From the NCBI RefSeq assembly GCF_003569765.1, contig NZ_QXMG01000014.1:1-64000 (forward strand): DNA of 64,000 nucleotides, given 5' to 3'. The DNA comes from Caldimonas tepidiphila (GTDB lineage Bacteria; Pseudomonadota; Gammaproteobacteria; Burkholderiales; Burkholderiaceae_C). The position numbers and the translations under genes are program-made. Each line of letters starts with the position of its first letter. The stretch's first letter is position 1. Shown piece by piece: positions 40,661 to 49,351 of the stretch. The notes beneath the pieces were generated by a model. That model did no database searches and had not been told where the DNA came from. It saw only the letters and a program-made list of their open reading frames with translations.

Positions 40661-40674
40661 TTGACTTGCATCAA
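40661..40674. promoter_or_regulatory. FNR/Anr-type box
   Basis: TTGACTTGCATCAA matches the FNR/Anr consensus TTGAT-N4-ATCAA at 9 of 10 positions. TTGAC in the left half is a common variant. It lies in the divergent region between the small repeat-motif protein (start 40568) and the chemoreceptor (start 40822), so it could control either. No clear -10 is seen at the class II distance. Oxygen-dependent control would fit the nearby formate dehydrogenase and chemotaxis functions, but this is an inference from one site. Confidence 0.5.
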
Positions 40675-40821
40675 ACGGAACGCCGGTAAACCTCTCAAGC
40701 CTCCGCGGGTTTCCGTCGATACGACGGCACAAGCCCCAGGGGTGCAGCGCGCGCTGTCGGCGCCCGTCCCCTGGAAACGAGCCATCGCCGCGGTCGTGTC
40801 CGCTGTCCGTCGAAGTCGTCC

Positions 40822-42801
40822 ATGAAATCGCTCATCGAGAATCTGCGCTTCTCGCAGAAGTTCCTCCTCATCGGATCGCTCTCCGCGCTCCTGCTGGCCG
40901 TTCCCGCCGGCCTGCTCGTGAAGGCCGAGATGCGGGCCGTGGCCGTCGCGAAGCAGGAGGTGACCGGCCTCGCGCCCGCGGACGCGGTGCTCAAGCTGCT
41001 GAGGCTGGCCCAGCAGCATCGCGGCATGTCCGCGGTGCTGCTCGGCGGCAACGAGAGCCAGGCCGCGGCGCGCGAGGCCAAGCAGGCCGAGGTCGGCCAG
41101 GCGCTGGAGCGCACCCGCGCCGCGCTGGCCGCGCTCGACGCCCCCCGCCTGGCCGAGGCGATCGGCCGCATCGACGCCGAGTGGAAGGATCTGTCGGCCG
41201 CCGTCGGGCGCAAGGCGATCGCCGGCCCCGACAGCTTCGGCCGCCACACGGCGCTGATCGGGCAGCTGCTCGAGCTGGTCGAGGACATCACCATCGCGAC
41301 CGGCATCAGCCTGCACGCCGAGCCCGCGGGCTACTTCCTTCACGTCGCGGTGCTCCAGCACCTGCCGCAGGTGACCGAGAGCCTGGGCCGGATGCGCGCG
41401 CAGGGTTCGCTGCTGCTGAGCCGCGGCAGCGCCACCGCCGAGGAGAAGGCGGCGGTCGGCACGCTCGCCGCCTCGACCCGCCAGAGCCTGCGCGGCGCGC
41501 GCAAGGCGCTGGAGCTGGCCACCGGATCGGACCCGGAACTGGCCGCGGCACTGGCCGCCCCGATGAAGCGCGCGCTCGAGGCCAGCGACGAGGGCCTGCG
41601 CCTGGTCGACGCGAAGATCCTTCAGGCCGACGTGCCGAGCCATCCGTCGGCCGACTACTTCGCCGCGATGACGCGCGTCATCGACGCGCAGTTCGAGCTG
41701 ATGGGCATGTCCTTCGAGGCCTTCCGCGCGCAGCTCGAGGGCGACGCGTCGGCCTTGCAGCGCAGGCTCGCCCTGCTCGTCGGCGGACTGGCGGCGCTCG
41801 GCGCGCTGGCGCTGTGGCTGATGGTGACGGTCTCCCGCGGCACCACCGCCTCGGTGCGGCAGGCGGTCGAGCTGGCCGAGGCGGTCGCCGCCGGCGACCT
41901 GAGCCGCGAGATCAAGGCGAGCGGCCGCGACGAGATGGCCCAGTTGCTGCGCGCGCTCGCGACGATGAACGGCAACCTGGCGCAGGTGGTGGGCACGGTG
42001 CGCAGCAACGCCGACAGCGTCGCCACCGCCAGCGCGCAGATCGCGCAGGGCAACGGCGACCTGTCGCAGCGCACCGAGGAGCAGGCGAGCGCGCTGCAGC
42101 AGACCGCCGCGTCGATGGAGCAGCTCGGCTCGACGGTGCGGCAGAACGCGGACAACGCCCGCCAGGCCGACCAGCTCTCGCACGGCGCGAGCAGCGTCGC
42201 GCGGCGCGGCGGCGAGGTGGTGGCTCAGGTCGTGAGCACGATGAAGAGCATCAACGACAGCTCGCGCCAGATCGCCGACATCATCAACGTGATCGAGGGC
42301 ATCGCCTTCCAGACCAACATCCTGGCGCTCAATGCGGCCGTGGAGGCGGCGCGCGCGGGCGAGCAGGGACGGGGCTTCGCGGTCGTCGCCGGCGAGGTGC
42401 GCGCGCTGGCGCAGCGCAGCGCGGCCGCGGCCAAGGAGATCAAGGGCCTGATCCTCGCGAGCGTCGAGCGCGTCGAGCAGGGCTCGACGCTGGTCGACCA
42501 GGCCGGCTCGACGATGAACGAGATCGTGGCCTCGATCAAGCGCGTCTCGGACATCATGGCCGAGATCAGTGCGGCCAGCACCGAGCAGAGTGCAGGCGTC
42601 GCACAGGTGGGCGCGGCAGTCAGCCAGATGGACCGGACCACGCAGCAGAACGCGGCGCTGGTGGAGGAGAGCGCCGCCGCCGCCGAGAGCCTGAGCTTCC
42701 AGGCGCGGGAGCTGGTGCGCACGGTGGAGGTCTTCAAGCTCGCGCGCACGGCCGCGCCCGTCGCGGCGCCCGCCGCCGCCGGGGACTGGCAAGGCTTCTG
42801 A
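40822..42801 (+). CDS. Methyl-accepting chemotaxis protein
   Basis: A 659-residue chemoreceptor: an N-terminal membrane helix (about 12-33), a periplasmic helical sensor domain (about 35-315, with [19 protein letters not shown], reminiscent of NIT-type nitrate/nitrite sensor helices), a second membrane helix (about 316-336), HAMP (about 337-390) and a long cytoplasmic coiled coil. Its CheA/CheW-binding tip is [20 protein letters not shown] followed by [17 protein letters not shown]. Pairs of Gln/Glu methylation sites flank it. There is no CheR-binding pentapeptide at the C-terminus (ends AAGDWQGF). The ligand is unknown. Next to it lies a diguanylate cyclase, forming a small signalling cluster. 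Confidence 0.9.
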   Translation: MKSLIENLRFSQKFLLIGSLSALLLAVPAGLLVKAEMRAVAVAKQEVTGLAPADAVLKLLRLAQQHRGMSAVLLGGNESQAAAREAKQAEVGQALERTRAALAALDAPRLAEAIGRIDAEWKDLSAAVGRKAIAGPDSFGRHTALIGQLLELVEDITIATGISLHAEPAGYFLHVAVLQHLPQVTESLGRMRAQGSLLLSRGSATAEEKAAVGTLAASTRQSLRGARKALELATGSDPELAAALAAPMKRALEASDEGLRLVDAKILQADVPSHPSADYFAAMTRVIDAQFELMGMSFEAFRAQLEGDASALQRRLALLVGGLAALGALALWLMVTVSRGTTASVRQAVELAEAVAAGDLSREIKASGRDEMAQLLRALATMNGNLAQVVGTVRSNADSVATASAQIAQGNGDLSQRTEEQASALQQTAASMEQLGSTVRQNADNARQADQLSHGASSVARRGGEVVAQVVSTMKSINDSSRQIADIINVIEGIAFQTNILALNAAVEAARAGEQGRGFAVVAGEVRALAQRSAAAAKEIKGLILASVERVEQGSTLVDQAGSTMNEIVASIKRVSDIMAEISAASTEQSAGVAQVGAAVSQMDRTTQQNAALVEESAAAAESLSFQARELVRTVEVFKLARTAAPVAAPAAAGDWQGF

Positions 42802-43031
42802 ACGCCGCACGCGGTCTCTGCGCGGGGCACGACGGCTTCCGCCCCGGGCCCGGGGGCGTGAGGGCCGCGCAGGTACGCGGATTGCGATGCGGTTGCGGGC
42901 CGGGAGGCCCGGGCTGAAGGCGGGAAGCGCTGCGCCCGCCTCAGTGCAGCACGGCCCGGCAGAGGCGGGCGATGCCTCCCGCACGGCGTGTGCATGGCCC
43001 CCTGCTGCGAAGCTGCATCGGCGTGGCGACC

Positions 43032-44954
43032 ATGAACAAGCATCCGGGAAGCGAGGCTTCCGAAACCAGCCCGTGCGCCGGCCCCCCGCCCGGGCCGGGC
43101 GAAGCGTCTCCGCCGTCGCTGCTCGCCTCCGGCCGCCTTCCGCGCCTCGTCGTCGCCAGCATCGTCGGCGTCCTGCTGACGATCGCGGGCCTGGGCGCCG
43201 CGCTGCTGCACGAGCGCTACGAGCTCGCCGTGGCGGGCAGCTACTCGTCCAGCCTCGGCGCGTCCCGCGTCATCGCCGCGCACCTGCATCACGTCCTGAG
43301 CAGCGCCGAGGCCCTGCAGCACCTGATCGCCGCGCGGCTGACGGCCGGCGGGCTGCAGCAGACCGGCTCCGCGGCCGGGATGACGGAGGTGCGCCGGCTG
43401 GTCGACCTGTTCCCCGAGATCGCCTTCGTGGTGCTGCTCGACGGCCGGGGCAGGGTGGTGGCGAACAGCCATTTCGCGCTCGCGTCCGCGATCGACAACT
43501 CCGACCGCGAGTACTTCAGGCGGCACCGGCAGGGCGAGGCCTTCGTGATCGGGGAGCCGGTGCGCAGCCGCAGCGTCGGCAAGGACGTGTTCACGCTGAG
43601 CCGGGCGCTGCGCAACGCGGCCGGCGAGCTCAGCGCCGTGATCGTCGTGGCGGTCGAGCGCGTGCACCTCGAGTACCTGTTCTCCCGGCATGTCAGGGGC
43701 GGCGTCGCCGTGGCGCTGCGGGACGACGGCACCATCCTGACGCGCGCGCCCCAGGTGCCGCTGGGCGAGAAGCTGCCCTCGACGACCCCGCTGCTGCACC
43801 TGGCGCGCACGGCCCCCGAGGGCAGCTACGAGGCCGTCTCGCCGTTCGACCGGGACCGCCGCTACTTCTCCTACGGCAAGGTCCAGGACTTCCCCGTGTA
43901 CGTGCTCGTCAGCGAGAGGAGCTCGGACGTGCTCGCGAAGTGGCGCTCCGACGCGGCCCTGCTGCTGATGCTCCTGCTGGGCGCGGCCCTCGCCCTGCTG
44001 GTCGCGGGCCGGCTCGCGCTGCTCGCGCTCGGCGAGGAGGCCCGCGCGAGACGCCGGCTCGAGAACAGCCAGCGCTTCAGCCTCGCCATCCTCGATTCCG
44101 TCTCCGCCCACATCGCGATCGTCGCCCGCGACGGCCGCATCCTGGCCACCAACCGGGCTTGGCGCGACTTCGCGCTGCGCAACGGCCTCGGGGAGGGCGA
44201 GGCGGTCGAGGGATCCAGCTACTTCAAGGCCTGCGAGCACGCCGACCACGAGGACGCGCGCACCGCGCTGGCCGGCATCTCGAGCGTGATGACCGGCGCC
44301 GCCAAGGAGTTCCAGTTCGACTACGCCTGCCATGCGCCCGACGAGCAGCGCTGGTTCACGATGAAGGTCACGCCGCTGCTCGACGCGCAGGGCGCGGTGC
44401 TGGTGAGCCACGAGAACGTCACGCGCCTGATGGAGGCCAAGCAGGCCCTGCGCGCGCTGGCCGAGACGGACGCGCTGACCGGGCTCGCCAACCGCCGCCG
44501 CTTCCTCGAGGAGGCCGAGCGCCAGTTCGCCCTGGCGCGCCGGCACCAGCGGCCCCTGGCCGTGCTGGTGCTGGACTGCGACCACTTCAAGCGCGTCAAC
44601 GACGCCCGCGGCCACGAGGTCGGCGACCAGGTGCTCGTCGCGGTGGCGAGGGCGCTGTCGCGCTCGGTGCGCAAGAAGGACCTGGTCGGCCGCCTGGGCG
44701 GCGAGGAGTTCGCGGTGCTCCTTCCCGAGACCGAGCTCGACGGGGCGGTGCGGGTGGCGCAGCACGTGCGCGCGGCCGTCGTCGCGCATCCCGGGCCCGT
44801 CACGGTGACGGTCAGCGTCGGCGTGGCCGTCTTGCGCCGGGACATGGAGGACCTGGCGACGCTGCTGCGCGCCGCGGACGCGGCGCTCTACGCCGCCAAG
44901 CAGAACGGGCGCGACCGGGTCGAGGTCGCGCACGCGCCGCCCTCGCGGCTCTAG
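43032..44954 (+). CDS. Membrane diguanylate cyclase with periplasmic CACHE-like sensor and PAS
   Basis: A 640-residue protein: first membrane helix (about 36-60), a double-CACHE-like periplasmic domain (about 65-300, with LFPEIAFVVLLDGRGRVVAN and DNSDREYFRRH), a second helix (about 310-335), a PAS domain (about 350-465) and a GGDEF domain (about 475-635). The active site is RLGGEEFAVLLPE. The inhibitory I-site RxxD is intact (RKKD, five residues before GGEEF), so product inhibition is expected. It would make c-di-GMP from GTP in response to a periplasmic ligand. The start MNKHPG precedes a Pro-rich cytoplasmic tail. The previous gene is a chemoreceptor. Confidence 0.9.
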   Translation: MNKHPGSEASETSPCAGPPPGPGEASPPSLLASGRLPRLVVASIVGVLLTIAGLGAALLHERYELAVAGSYSSSLGASRVIAAHLHHVLSSAEALQHLIAARLTAGGLQQTGSAAGMTEVRRLVDLFPEIAFVVLLDGRGRVVANSHFALASAIDNSDREYFRRHRQGEAFVIGEPVRSRSVGKDVFTLSRALRNAAGELSAVIVVAVERVHLEYLFSRHVRGGVAVALRDDGTILTRAPQVPLGEKLPSTTPLLHLARTAPEGSYEAVSPFDRDRRYFSYGKVQDFPVYVLVSERSSDVLAKWRSDAALLLMLLLGAALALLVAGRLALLALGEEARARRRLENSQRFSLAILDSVSAHIAIVARDGRILATNRAWRDFALRNGLGEGEAVEGSSYFKACEHADHEDARTALAGISSVMTGAAKEFQFDYACHAPDEQRWFTMKVTPLLDAQGAVLVSHENVTRLMEAKQALRALAETDALTGLANRRRFLEEAERQFALARRHQRPLAVLVLDCDHFKRVNDARGHEVGDQVLVAVARALSRSVRKKDLVGRLGGEEFAVLLPETELDGAVRVAQHVRAAVVAHPGPVTVTVSVGVAVLRRDMEDLATLLRAADAALYAAKQNGRDRVEVAHAPPSRL

Positions 44955-44985
44955 GCTCCGTCACCGCCGGGGCTTGGCTCGCGCC

Positions 44986-45008
44986 TATATTTCCAATATC
45001 ATTGAAGT
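44986..45008 (+). promoter_or_regulatory. AT-rich ArsR operator/promoter region
   Basis: TATATTTCCAATATCATTGAAGT lies directly before the arsR start codon in otherwise very GC-rich DNA. It contains the symmetric core CAAT-ATC-ATTG (44994-45004) and resembles the AT-rich imperfect repeats that ArsR-type repressors bind. TATATT could be the -10. Repressor binding here would block transcription of arsR-arsI-arsC-acr3 until As(III) is bound. Confidence 0.6.
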
Positions 45009-45335
45009 ATGGAAGAGAAAGATGTCGTCAAGGCCCTGGCCGCGCTCGCGCAGCAGGCCCGGCTGCAGATGTTCCGCGCGCTGGTGGTGGCCGGGCCCGA
45101 GGGCCTGACGCCCGGGGTGCTGGCGCAGCGGCTGGGCGTTCCCGCCACCACGCTGTCGTTCCACCTCAAGGAGCTCGCGAACGCCGGGCTGATCACCCAG
45201 GAGCGCGACGGCCGGCGGCTGATCTACCGCGCCGAGTTCGAGCGCATGAACGCGCTGCTGGGCTACCTGACCGAGAACTGCTGCGAGGGCACGTCCTGCC
45301 TCGACCCCGCGCCCGCACCCTGCACCCACTGCTGA
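45009..45335 (+). CDS. arsR: ArsR-family As(III)-responsive repressor
   Basis: A 108-residue winged-helix repressor. The recognition region is LTPGVLAQRLGVPATTLSFHLKEL, followed by the wing ITQERDGRRLIYR. Instead of the E. coli ArsR Cys pair in helix 3, the As(III)-binding cysteines are C-terminal (NCCEGTSC and CTHC), as in other ArsR subtypes with independently evolved sites. It is the first gene of the four-gene arsenic operon and probably represses itself through the AT-rich site overlapping its 5' end. The start codon lies within the AT-rich element, with no strong Shine-Dalgarno sequence, which would keep repressor levels low. Confidence 0.92.
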   Translation: MEEKDVVKALAALAQQARLQMFRALVVAGPEGLTPGVLAQRLGVPATTLSFHLKELANAGLITQERDGRRLIYRAEFERMNALLGYLTENCCEGTSCLDPAPAPCTHC

Positions 45336-45349
45336 CCCCGGAGATCCCC

Positions 45350-45838
45350 ATGAAGCGATTCCATGTCCACCTGCACGTCGAGGACCTCGGCAAGAGCATC
45401 GACTTCTATTCCCGCCTCTTCGCCGCGGCGCCGGCCCGCGTCGAGGGCGACTACGCGAAATGGATGCTGCAGGACCCGCCGGTCAACTTCGCGATCTCCA
45501 CGCGCGGCAGCGCGCCCGGCATCGACCATCTCGGCATCCAGACCGACGATCCGGCCGAGCTCGCGGAGATGAAGGCGCGCGCCGAGGCCGCCGACCTGGC
45601 GCTGCTCGACGAGGGCGCGACGACCTGCTGCTATGCCCGCAGCGAGAAGCACTGGGTCACCGACCCGCAGGGCATCGCGTGGGAGCACTTCCACACGCTC
45701 GGGAACATCCCGGTGTTCCGCGAGCAGCAGGGCGAGGCCGCCTCCGGCTCCGCCTGCTGCGCCCCCCCGGCGCCGGCTGCGGCACCGCGCGGCAAGCCGA
45801 TCGGCATTCCCCTCAAGTCCGGATCCTCCTGCTGCTGA
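45350..45838 (+). CDS. arsI: ArsI C-As lyase (organoarsenical demethylase)
   Basis: A 162-residue vicinal-oxygen-chelate dioxygenase. The metal ligands His5, His60 and Glu112 and the substrate-binding pair Cys93-Cys94 (TTCCYARSEKHWV) match the spacing of Thermomonospora ArsI (His5, His62, Glu115, Cys96-Cys97). This distinguishes it from plain CadI-type proteins. It would cleave the C-As bond of trivalent methyl- or aryl-arsenicals with Fe(II) and O2, giving As(III) for the efflux pump. The C-terminal tail adds more Cys (SACC and SGSSCC), as is common for ArsI. It lies 14 bases after arsR. Confidence 0.88.
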   Translation: MKRFHVHLHVEDLGKSIDFYSRLFAAAPARVEGDYAKWMLQDPPVNFAISTRGSAPGIDHLGIQTDDPAELAEMKARAEAADLALLDEGATTCCYARSEKHWVTDPQGIAWEHFHTLGNIPVFREQQGEAASGSACCAPPAPAAAPRGKPIGIPLKSGSSCC

Positions 45839-45852
45839 GCCCGCGATCGAAC

Positions 45853-46347
45853 ATGAGCACCAACGTACTGATCCTCTGCACCCACAACTCCGCGCGCAGC
45901 GTGCTGAGCGAGGGCATGCTGAACCACTGGGCCCGCAAGCTGGGCCGCGACGTGCGCGCCTACAGCGCCGGCAGCGCGCCGAGCGGGCGCCTCAACCCCT
46001 TCGCGCTCGAGGCGCTGACGAACGCCGGCGTCGATGTCGGCGGCTACCGCAGCAAGAGCTGGGACGAGTTCACCGGCGACGGGGCGCCCGGGATGCGCAT
46101 CGTCATCACCGTCTGCGACAGCGCCGCCGCGGAGACCTGCCCCTACTGGCCGGGCAGCCCGGTCAAGGTGCACTGGGGCTATGCCGACCCGTCGAACGCG
46201 CCGGGTGGCGACGAGGGCAAGCGCCTCGCCTTCGAGCTGACCCGCCAGGCGATCGGCTACCGCATGCTGCAACTGCTGCAACTGCCGCTCGAGACGATGG
46301 GCGACGCCGAACTGCAGCAGGCGCTGCTGAGCATTTCCAAGAGCTGA
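45853..46347 (+). CDS. arsC: Arsenate reductase, low-molecular-weight phosphatase type
   Basis: A 164-residue protein. The anion-binding P-loop CTHNSARS (Cys9-x5-Arg15) is near the N-terminus, and additional Cys residues lie in TVCDSAAAETCPYWPG. It reduces As(V) to As(III) with thioredoxin or a glutathione/glutaredoxin/mycothiol-type reductant. A Pro/Asp-containing segment (HWGYADPSNAPG) follows, typical of this class. It is 14 bases after arsI and 12 bases before acr3, so all are in one operon. It is not the short glutaredoxin-dependent E. coli ArsC type. Confidence 0.9.
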   Translation: MSTNVLILCTHNSARSVLSEGMLNHWARKLGRDVRAYSAGSAPSGRLNPFALEALTNAGVDVGGYRSKSWDEFTGDGAPGMRIVITVCDSAAAETCPYWPGSPVKVHWGYADPSNAPGGDEGKRLAFELTRQAIGYRMLQLLQLPLETMGDAELQQALLSISKS

Positions 46348-46359
46348 AGGACCTGGGCC

Positions 46360-47439
46360 ATGAGCGCTTCCTCCCCGGCCGCCCGCGGCATCGGCAACCC
46401 CCACAGGATGCACGTCTTCGAGCGGCTGCTCACCGTCTGGGTGGCGCTGTGCATCGTCGTCGGCATCGCCCTCGGACAATGGTTCCCGGCGCTCTTCCAG
46501 GCGCTGGGCCGCATGGAGATCGCGCGGGTCAACCTGCCGGTGGGCCTGCTGATCTGGGTGATGATCATCCCGATGCTGCTGAAGGTGGACTTCGGTGCCC
46601 TGCACCAGGTCCGCAGTCACTGGCGCGGCATCGGCGTGACGCTGTTCGTCAACTGGGCCGTCAAGCCCTTCTCGATGGCGCTGCTCGGCTGGCTCTTCAT
46701 CCGCCACGTCTTCGCCGACTCGCTGCCCGCCGGCCAGCACGACAGCTACATCGCCGGCCTGATCCTGCTCGCGGCAGCGCCCTGCACCGCGATGGTGTTC
46801 GTCTGGAGCCGGCTGACCAACGGCGACCCGCTGTTCACGCTGTCGCAGGTGGCACTCAACGACACCATCATGGTGTTCGCCTTCGCGCCGATCGTGGGCC
46901 TGCTGCTCGGCATCTCGTCGATCAGCGTGCCGTGGGAGACGCTGATCATCTCGGTGGTGCTCTACATCGTCGTCCCGGTGCTGATCGCGCAGGCACTGCG
47001 GCGCATGCTGCTGGCGCGCGGGCAGGCGAGCTTCGAGCGCACGCTGCAGCGCATCGGCCCCTGGTCGATGGGCGCGCTGCTGCTGACGCTGGTGCTGCTG
47101 TTCGCCTTCCAGGGCGAGGCGATCCTCAGGCAGCCGCTCGTGATCGCGATGCTCGCGGTGCCGATCCTGATCCAGGTGTTCCTGAACTCGGCGCTCGCCT
47201 ACTGGCTCAACCGCCGGGCCGGCGAGAAGCACAGCGTGGCCTGCCCGTCCGCGCTGATCGGCGCGAGCAACTTCTTCGAGCTGGCGGTCGCCGCCGCCAT
47301 CAGCCTGTTCGGCTTCGAGTCCGGCGCGGCGCTGGCGACCGTCGTCGGCGTGCTGATCGAGGTGCCGGTGATGCTGCTGGTGGTGCGCGTCGTCAATGCG
47401 AGCAAGGGCTGGTACGAGGAAGGCTCTGCCCGGGCCTGA
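46360..47439 (+). CDS. acr3: ACR3-family arsenite efflux permease
   Basis: A 359-residue inner-membrane carrier with ten predicted helices. It has the family's conserved Cys in AAAPCTAMVFVWS (helix 4 region) and Glu in GASNFFELAVAAAIS (helix 9 region), both needed for As(III) transport. The N-terminus (about 20 residues, MSASSPAARGIGNPHRM) is cytoplasmic and MHVFERLLTVWVALCIVVG opens helix 1. It exports As(III) using the proton gradient. It is the last gene of the ars operon, and its stop is convergent with a DUF4142 gene. Confidence 0.93.
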   Translation: MSASSPAARGIGNPHRMHVFERLLTVWVALCIVVGIALGQWFPALFQALGRMEIARVNLPVGLLIWVMIIPMLLKVDFGALHQVRSHWRGIGVTLFVNWAVKPFSMALLGWLFIRHVFADSLPAGQHDSYIAGLILLAAAPCTAMVFVWSRLTNGDPLFTLSQVALNDTIMVFAFAPIVGLLLGISSISVPWETLIISVVLYIVVPVLIAQALRRMLLARGQASFERTLQRIGPWSMGALLLTLVLLFAFQGEAILRQPLVIAMLAVPILIQVFLNSALAYWLNRRAGEKHSVACPSALIGASNFFELAVAAAISLFGFESGAALATVVGVLIEVPVMLLVVRVVNASKGWYEEGSARA

Positions 47440-47575
47440 GGTGCGCCCGCCGCCACCGCGAGCGCGCCGGCAGAATCGACAAGGCCGCTGCAAATCCTTC
47501 GCCTGCGCAGGAGCGCGCGCGGCCTGTCGTTCCTCGTGTAAGGGCTACCGGGCCACGGCCCGCGCGGCCGCCGGC

Positions 47576-48097
47576 TCAGCGCCCGATCGCGCCCTGCAAC
47601 TGCTTGGCCATGTCGAGGTGCATGTTCAGCGCCGGCAGCATCCGGGTCGCGAAGGCCTTCACCTCGGGATCCTGGGAGTTCGTCGACGCCTGGCGGTAGA
47701 GCGAGATCGAGTTCTCGTGCGCCATCACGCCCATCTGGTCGACGTACTGGCGGTCGAAGGCCGCGCCCTCGAGCGTGCCGAGCGCCTTGATGCGCGCCTG
47801 CTGCGCCGGGCTGGGCTCCTTGGGCACGTCCACGCCCTTGGAGGCGGCCAGCTTGGCGAGTTCCTCGTTGCTGCGGCGGTGGTCCAGGACCATGCGGTCG
47901 GCGAAGGAGCGCACCGACGGATTGGAGGCCTTCTGCTGCGCCAGCCGGCTGCCCTCGACCTCGGCGAAACCGCTGTGCGCCGCCTGGCGCATGAAGTGAG
48001 CGTCGGCCTGCGCGACACCGCCGGTGCGCTGCATCATGCCGCAGCCCGACAGGGCGATCACGCAGCCGAGCGCGGCCGCTTGCAGATAGGGCTTCAT
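47576..48097 (-). CDS. DUF4142-family lipoprotein
   Basis: A 173-residue predicted lipoprotein (lipobox Leu-Ser-Gly-Cys, Cys19) with an all-helical, ferritin-like DUF4142 domain. Signature segments are DAHFMRQAAHSGFAEVEGSR, SFADRMVLDHRRSNEEL, FDRQYVDQMGVMAHENSISL and a final helix HLDMAKQLQ. Members are predicted periplasmic four-helix proteins of unknown function, frequent in stress islands. CCAGGAGACGG precedes the ATG. It stands alone on the minus strand, convergent with acr3. Confidence 0.88.
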   Translation of the reverse strand: MKPYLQAAALGCVIALSGCGMMQRTGGVAQADAHFMRQAAHSGFAEVEGSRLAQQKASNPSVRSFADRMVLDHRRSNEELAKLAASKGVDVPKEPSPAQQARIKALGTLEGAAFDRQYVDQMGVMAHENSISLYRQASTNSQDPEVKAFATRMLPALNMHLDMAKQLQGAIGR

Positions 48098-48245
48098 CTT
48101 CCGTCTCCTGGGTTGCTGGGTTGAGGTGCCGCAGGCCTGCGGCACGCGCGTGCAGCGCGGCAATCGACGCGCCCGGCGCGGCGCGGCCGGGCACAGCCAT
48201 TGCAGCCCCCGGGCGTTCAGCAAAGCCCTTCCGAAGGAGCCCACG

Positions 48246-48503
48246 ATGACGGACAAGCGCACGCAGCAGGAGGCCGGGCAAGGCAACATGGAGAAGGATC
48301 CAGACGACTGGGTCACCGGCGACGAGCCGATGACCGGGGCCCAGCGCTCCTACCTAAAGACCCTCTCCGAGGAGGCCAAGGTGCCCTTCGACGAGCGGCT
48401 CACCAAGGCGCAGGCCTCGCGCCGCATCGAGGAGTTGCAGCAGATCACCGGGCGCGGCCAGCCGCGCGAGGACGGCGAGCGCGGCGCCGAAGGCAAGGAC
48501 TGA
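48246..48503 (+). CDS. DUF3072-family protein
   Basis: An 85-residue cytoplasmic protein. The core is PDDWVTGDEPMTGAQRSYLK and TLSEEAKVPFDERLTKAQAS, with RRIEELQQ closing the domain, the pattern of DUF3072, a small helical family found near DNA- or envelope-stress genes. The acidic N-terminus and tail are disordered. GAAGGAG lies before the ATG. It is divergent from the DUF4142 gene. The helix-turn-helix-like SAP-type layout (PFDERLTKAQASRRIEEL) could bind nucleic acid, but this is speculation. Confidence 0.8.
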   Translation: MTDKRTQQEAGQGNMEKDPDDWVTGDEPMTGAQRSYLKTLSEEAKVPFDERLTKAQASRRIEELQQITGRGQPREDGERGAEGKD

Positions 48504-48619
48504 GGGAACGCCGGCGGGCACACCGCTTGCCGGTTCTTCGCTGCCAGGCCTCTGAAGCGCTCCGGTTCCGGATCGCGAGCAACTTGGCCATGACCATTAG
48601 CTACAGGAGTCGATTCATC

Positions 48620-49255
48620 ATGAGCAAACTCGCAAAACGCCTGACCGCTGTTGCCGCGGCCCTTTCCCTGGCTGCGGCCGCCGGTGTCTCGATTGCCCAG
48701 TCGAACACGAGCACGCAAGGCACCGAAGCCGGCGGCACGTCGGGCGGCAGCCCGGCAGGCCCCTCGGCAACGACCGCGACCCCCGGCACGAACACCCCCA
48801 GCGGCGGCAGCACCCCGACCGGCTCGACCAACGCCTCGACCGGCACCGACGCGGCGGGCTCGACCAGCGGCACCTCGGGCGGCACCACCGGCAGCGACGC
48901 TGCGGGTTCCTCCAGCAGCACCAGCACCACCACCACGGACACCACGAGCGGCACCAGTGGTACCACGGGCGGCACCACCGGCAGCGATGCGGCCGGTTCC
49001 ACGGGTGGCACCAGCGGCAGCATGGGCAGCGGCACCACGGGTGGCACCACCGGCAGCGATGCCGCCGGCTCCACCAGCGGCAGCATGGGCAGCGGCTCCA
49101 CCAGCGGCAGCATGGGCAGCGGCAGCATGGGCAGCGGCAGCACCAGCGGCACGACCGACACCACCAGCGGCGGCACCTCGTCCACGACCACCACGACCAC
49201 CACGGACACGCAGGGCACGACCGACACGCGTGCTCCGCGCGCCGACCGCAACTGA
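48620..49255 (+). CDS. Secreted low-complexity Gly/Ser/Thr-rich protein
   Basis: A 211-residue protein with a good signal peptide (residues 1-26, cleavage after Ser-Ile-Ala) and a mature chain made almost only of Gly, Ser, Thr, Ala and Asp. Recurrent units are GGTTGSDAAGS (three near copies) and GSMGSGS (several). A short TDTRAPRADRN ends it. No Cys is present. ACAGGAG precedes the start. A strong terminator lies 20 bases after the stop, so it is a single-gene unit. It may be a periplasmic or extracellular filler, adhesive or stress hydrophilin. The DNA is internally repetitive and could change length by slippage. Confidence 0.75.
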   Translation: MSKLAKRLTAVAAALSLAAAAGVSIAQSNTSTQGTEAGGTSGGSPAGPSATTATPGTNTPSGGSTPTGSTNASTGTDAAGSTSGTSGGTTGSDAAGSSSSTSTTTTDTTSGTSGTTGGTTGSDAAGSTGGTSGSMGSGTTGGTTGSDAAGSTSGSMGSGSTSGSMGSGSMGSGSTSGTTDTTSGGTSSTTTTTTTDTQGTTDTRAPRADRN

Positions 49256-49274
49256 GCGAAGCGGCAATGAAGGA

Positions 49275-49299
49275 AAACCGGGCTGCGGCCCGGTTTTTT
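49275..49299 (+). terminator. Rho-independent terminator
   Basis: AAACCGGGC, a TGCG loop and GCCCGGTTT with a run of six T residues (49294-49299), 20 bases downstream of the stop of the Gly/Ser/Thr-rich protein. It is the clearest intrinsic terminator in the window. It may also insulate the minus-strand L,D-transpeptidase gene, whose stop lies at 49352. Confidence 0.9.
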
Positions 49300-49351
49300 C
49301 ATGTCGTTCTTGCCGGAAGGGCCTTGCCGGGGCAGTCCCCCGGCGGCGATC

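Noticed and set aside
48620-49255. CRISPR-like repeat array
   Set aside because: The repeats are in-frame Gly/Ser/Thr codons within a coding sequence with a signal peptide. There are no uniform spacers and no cas genes.
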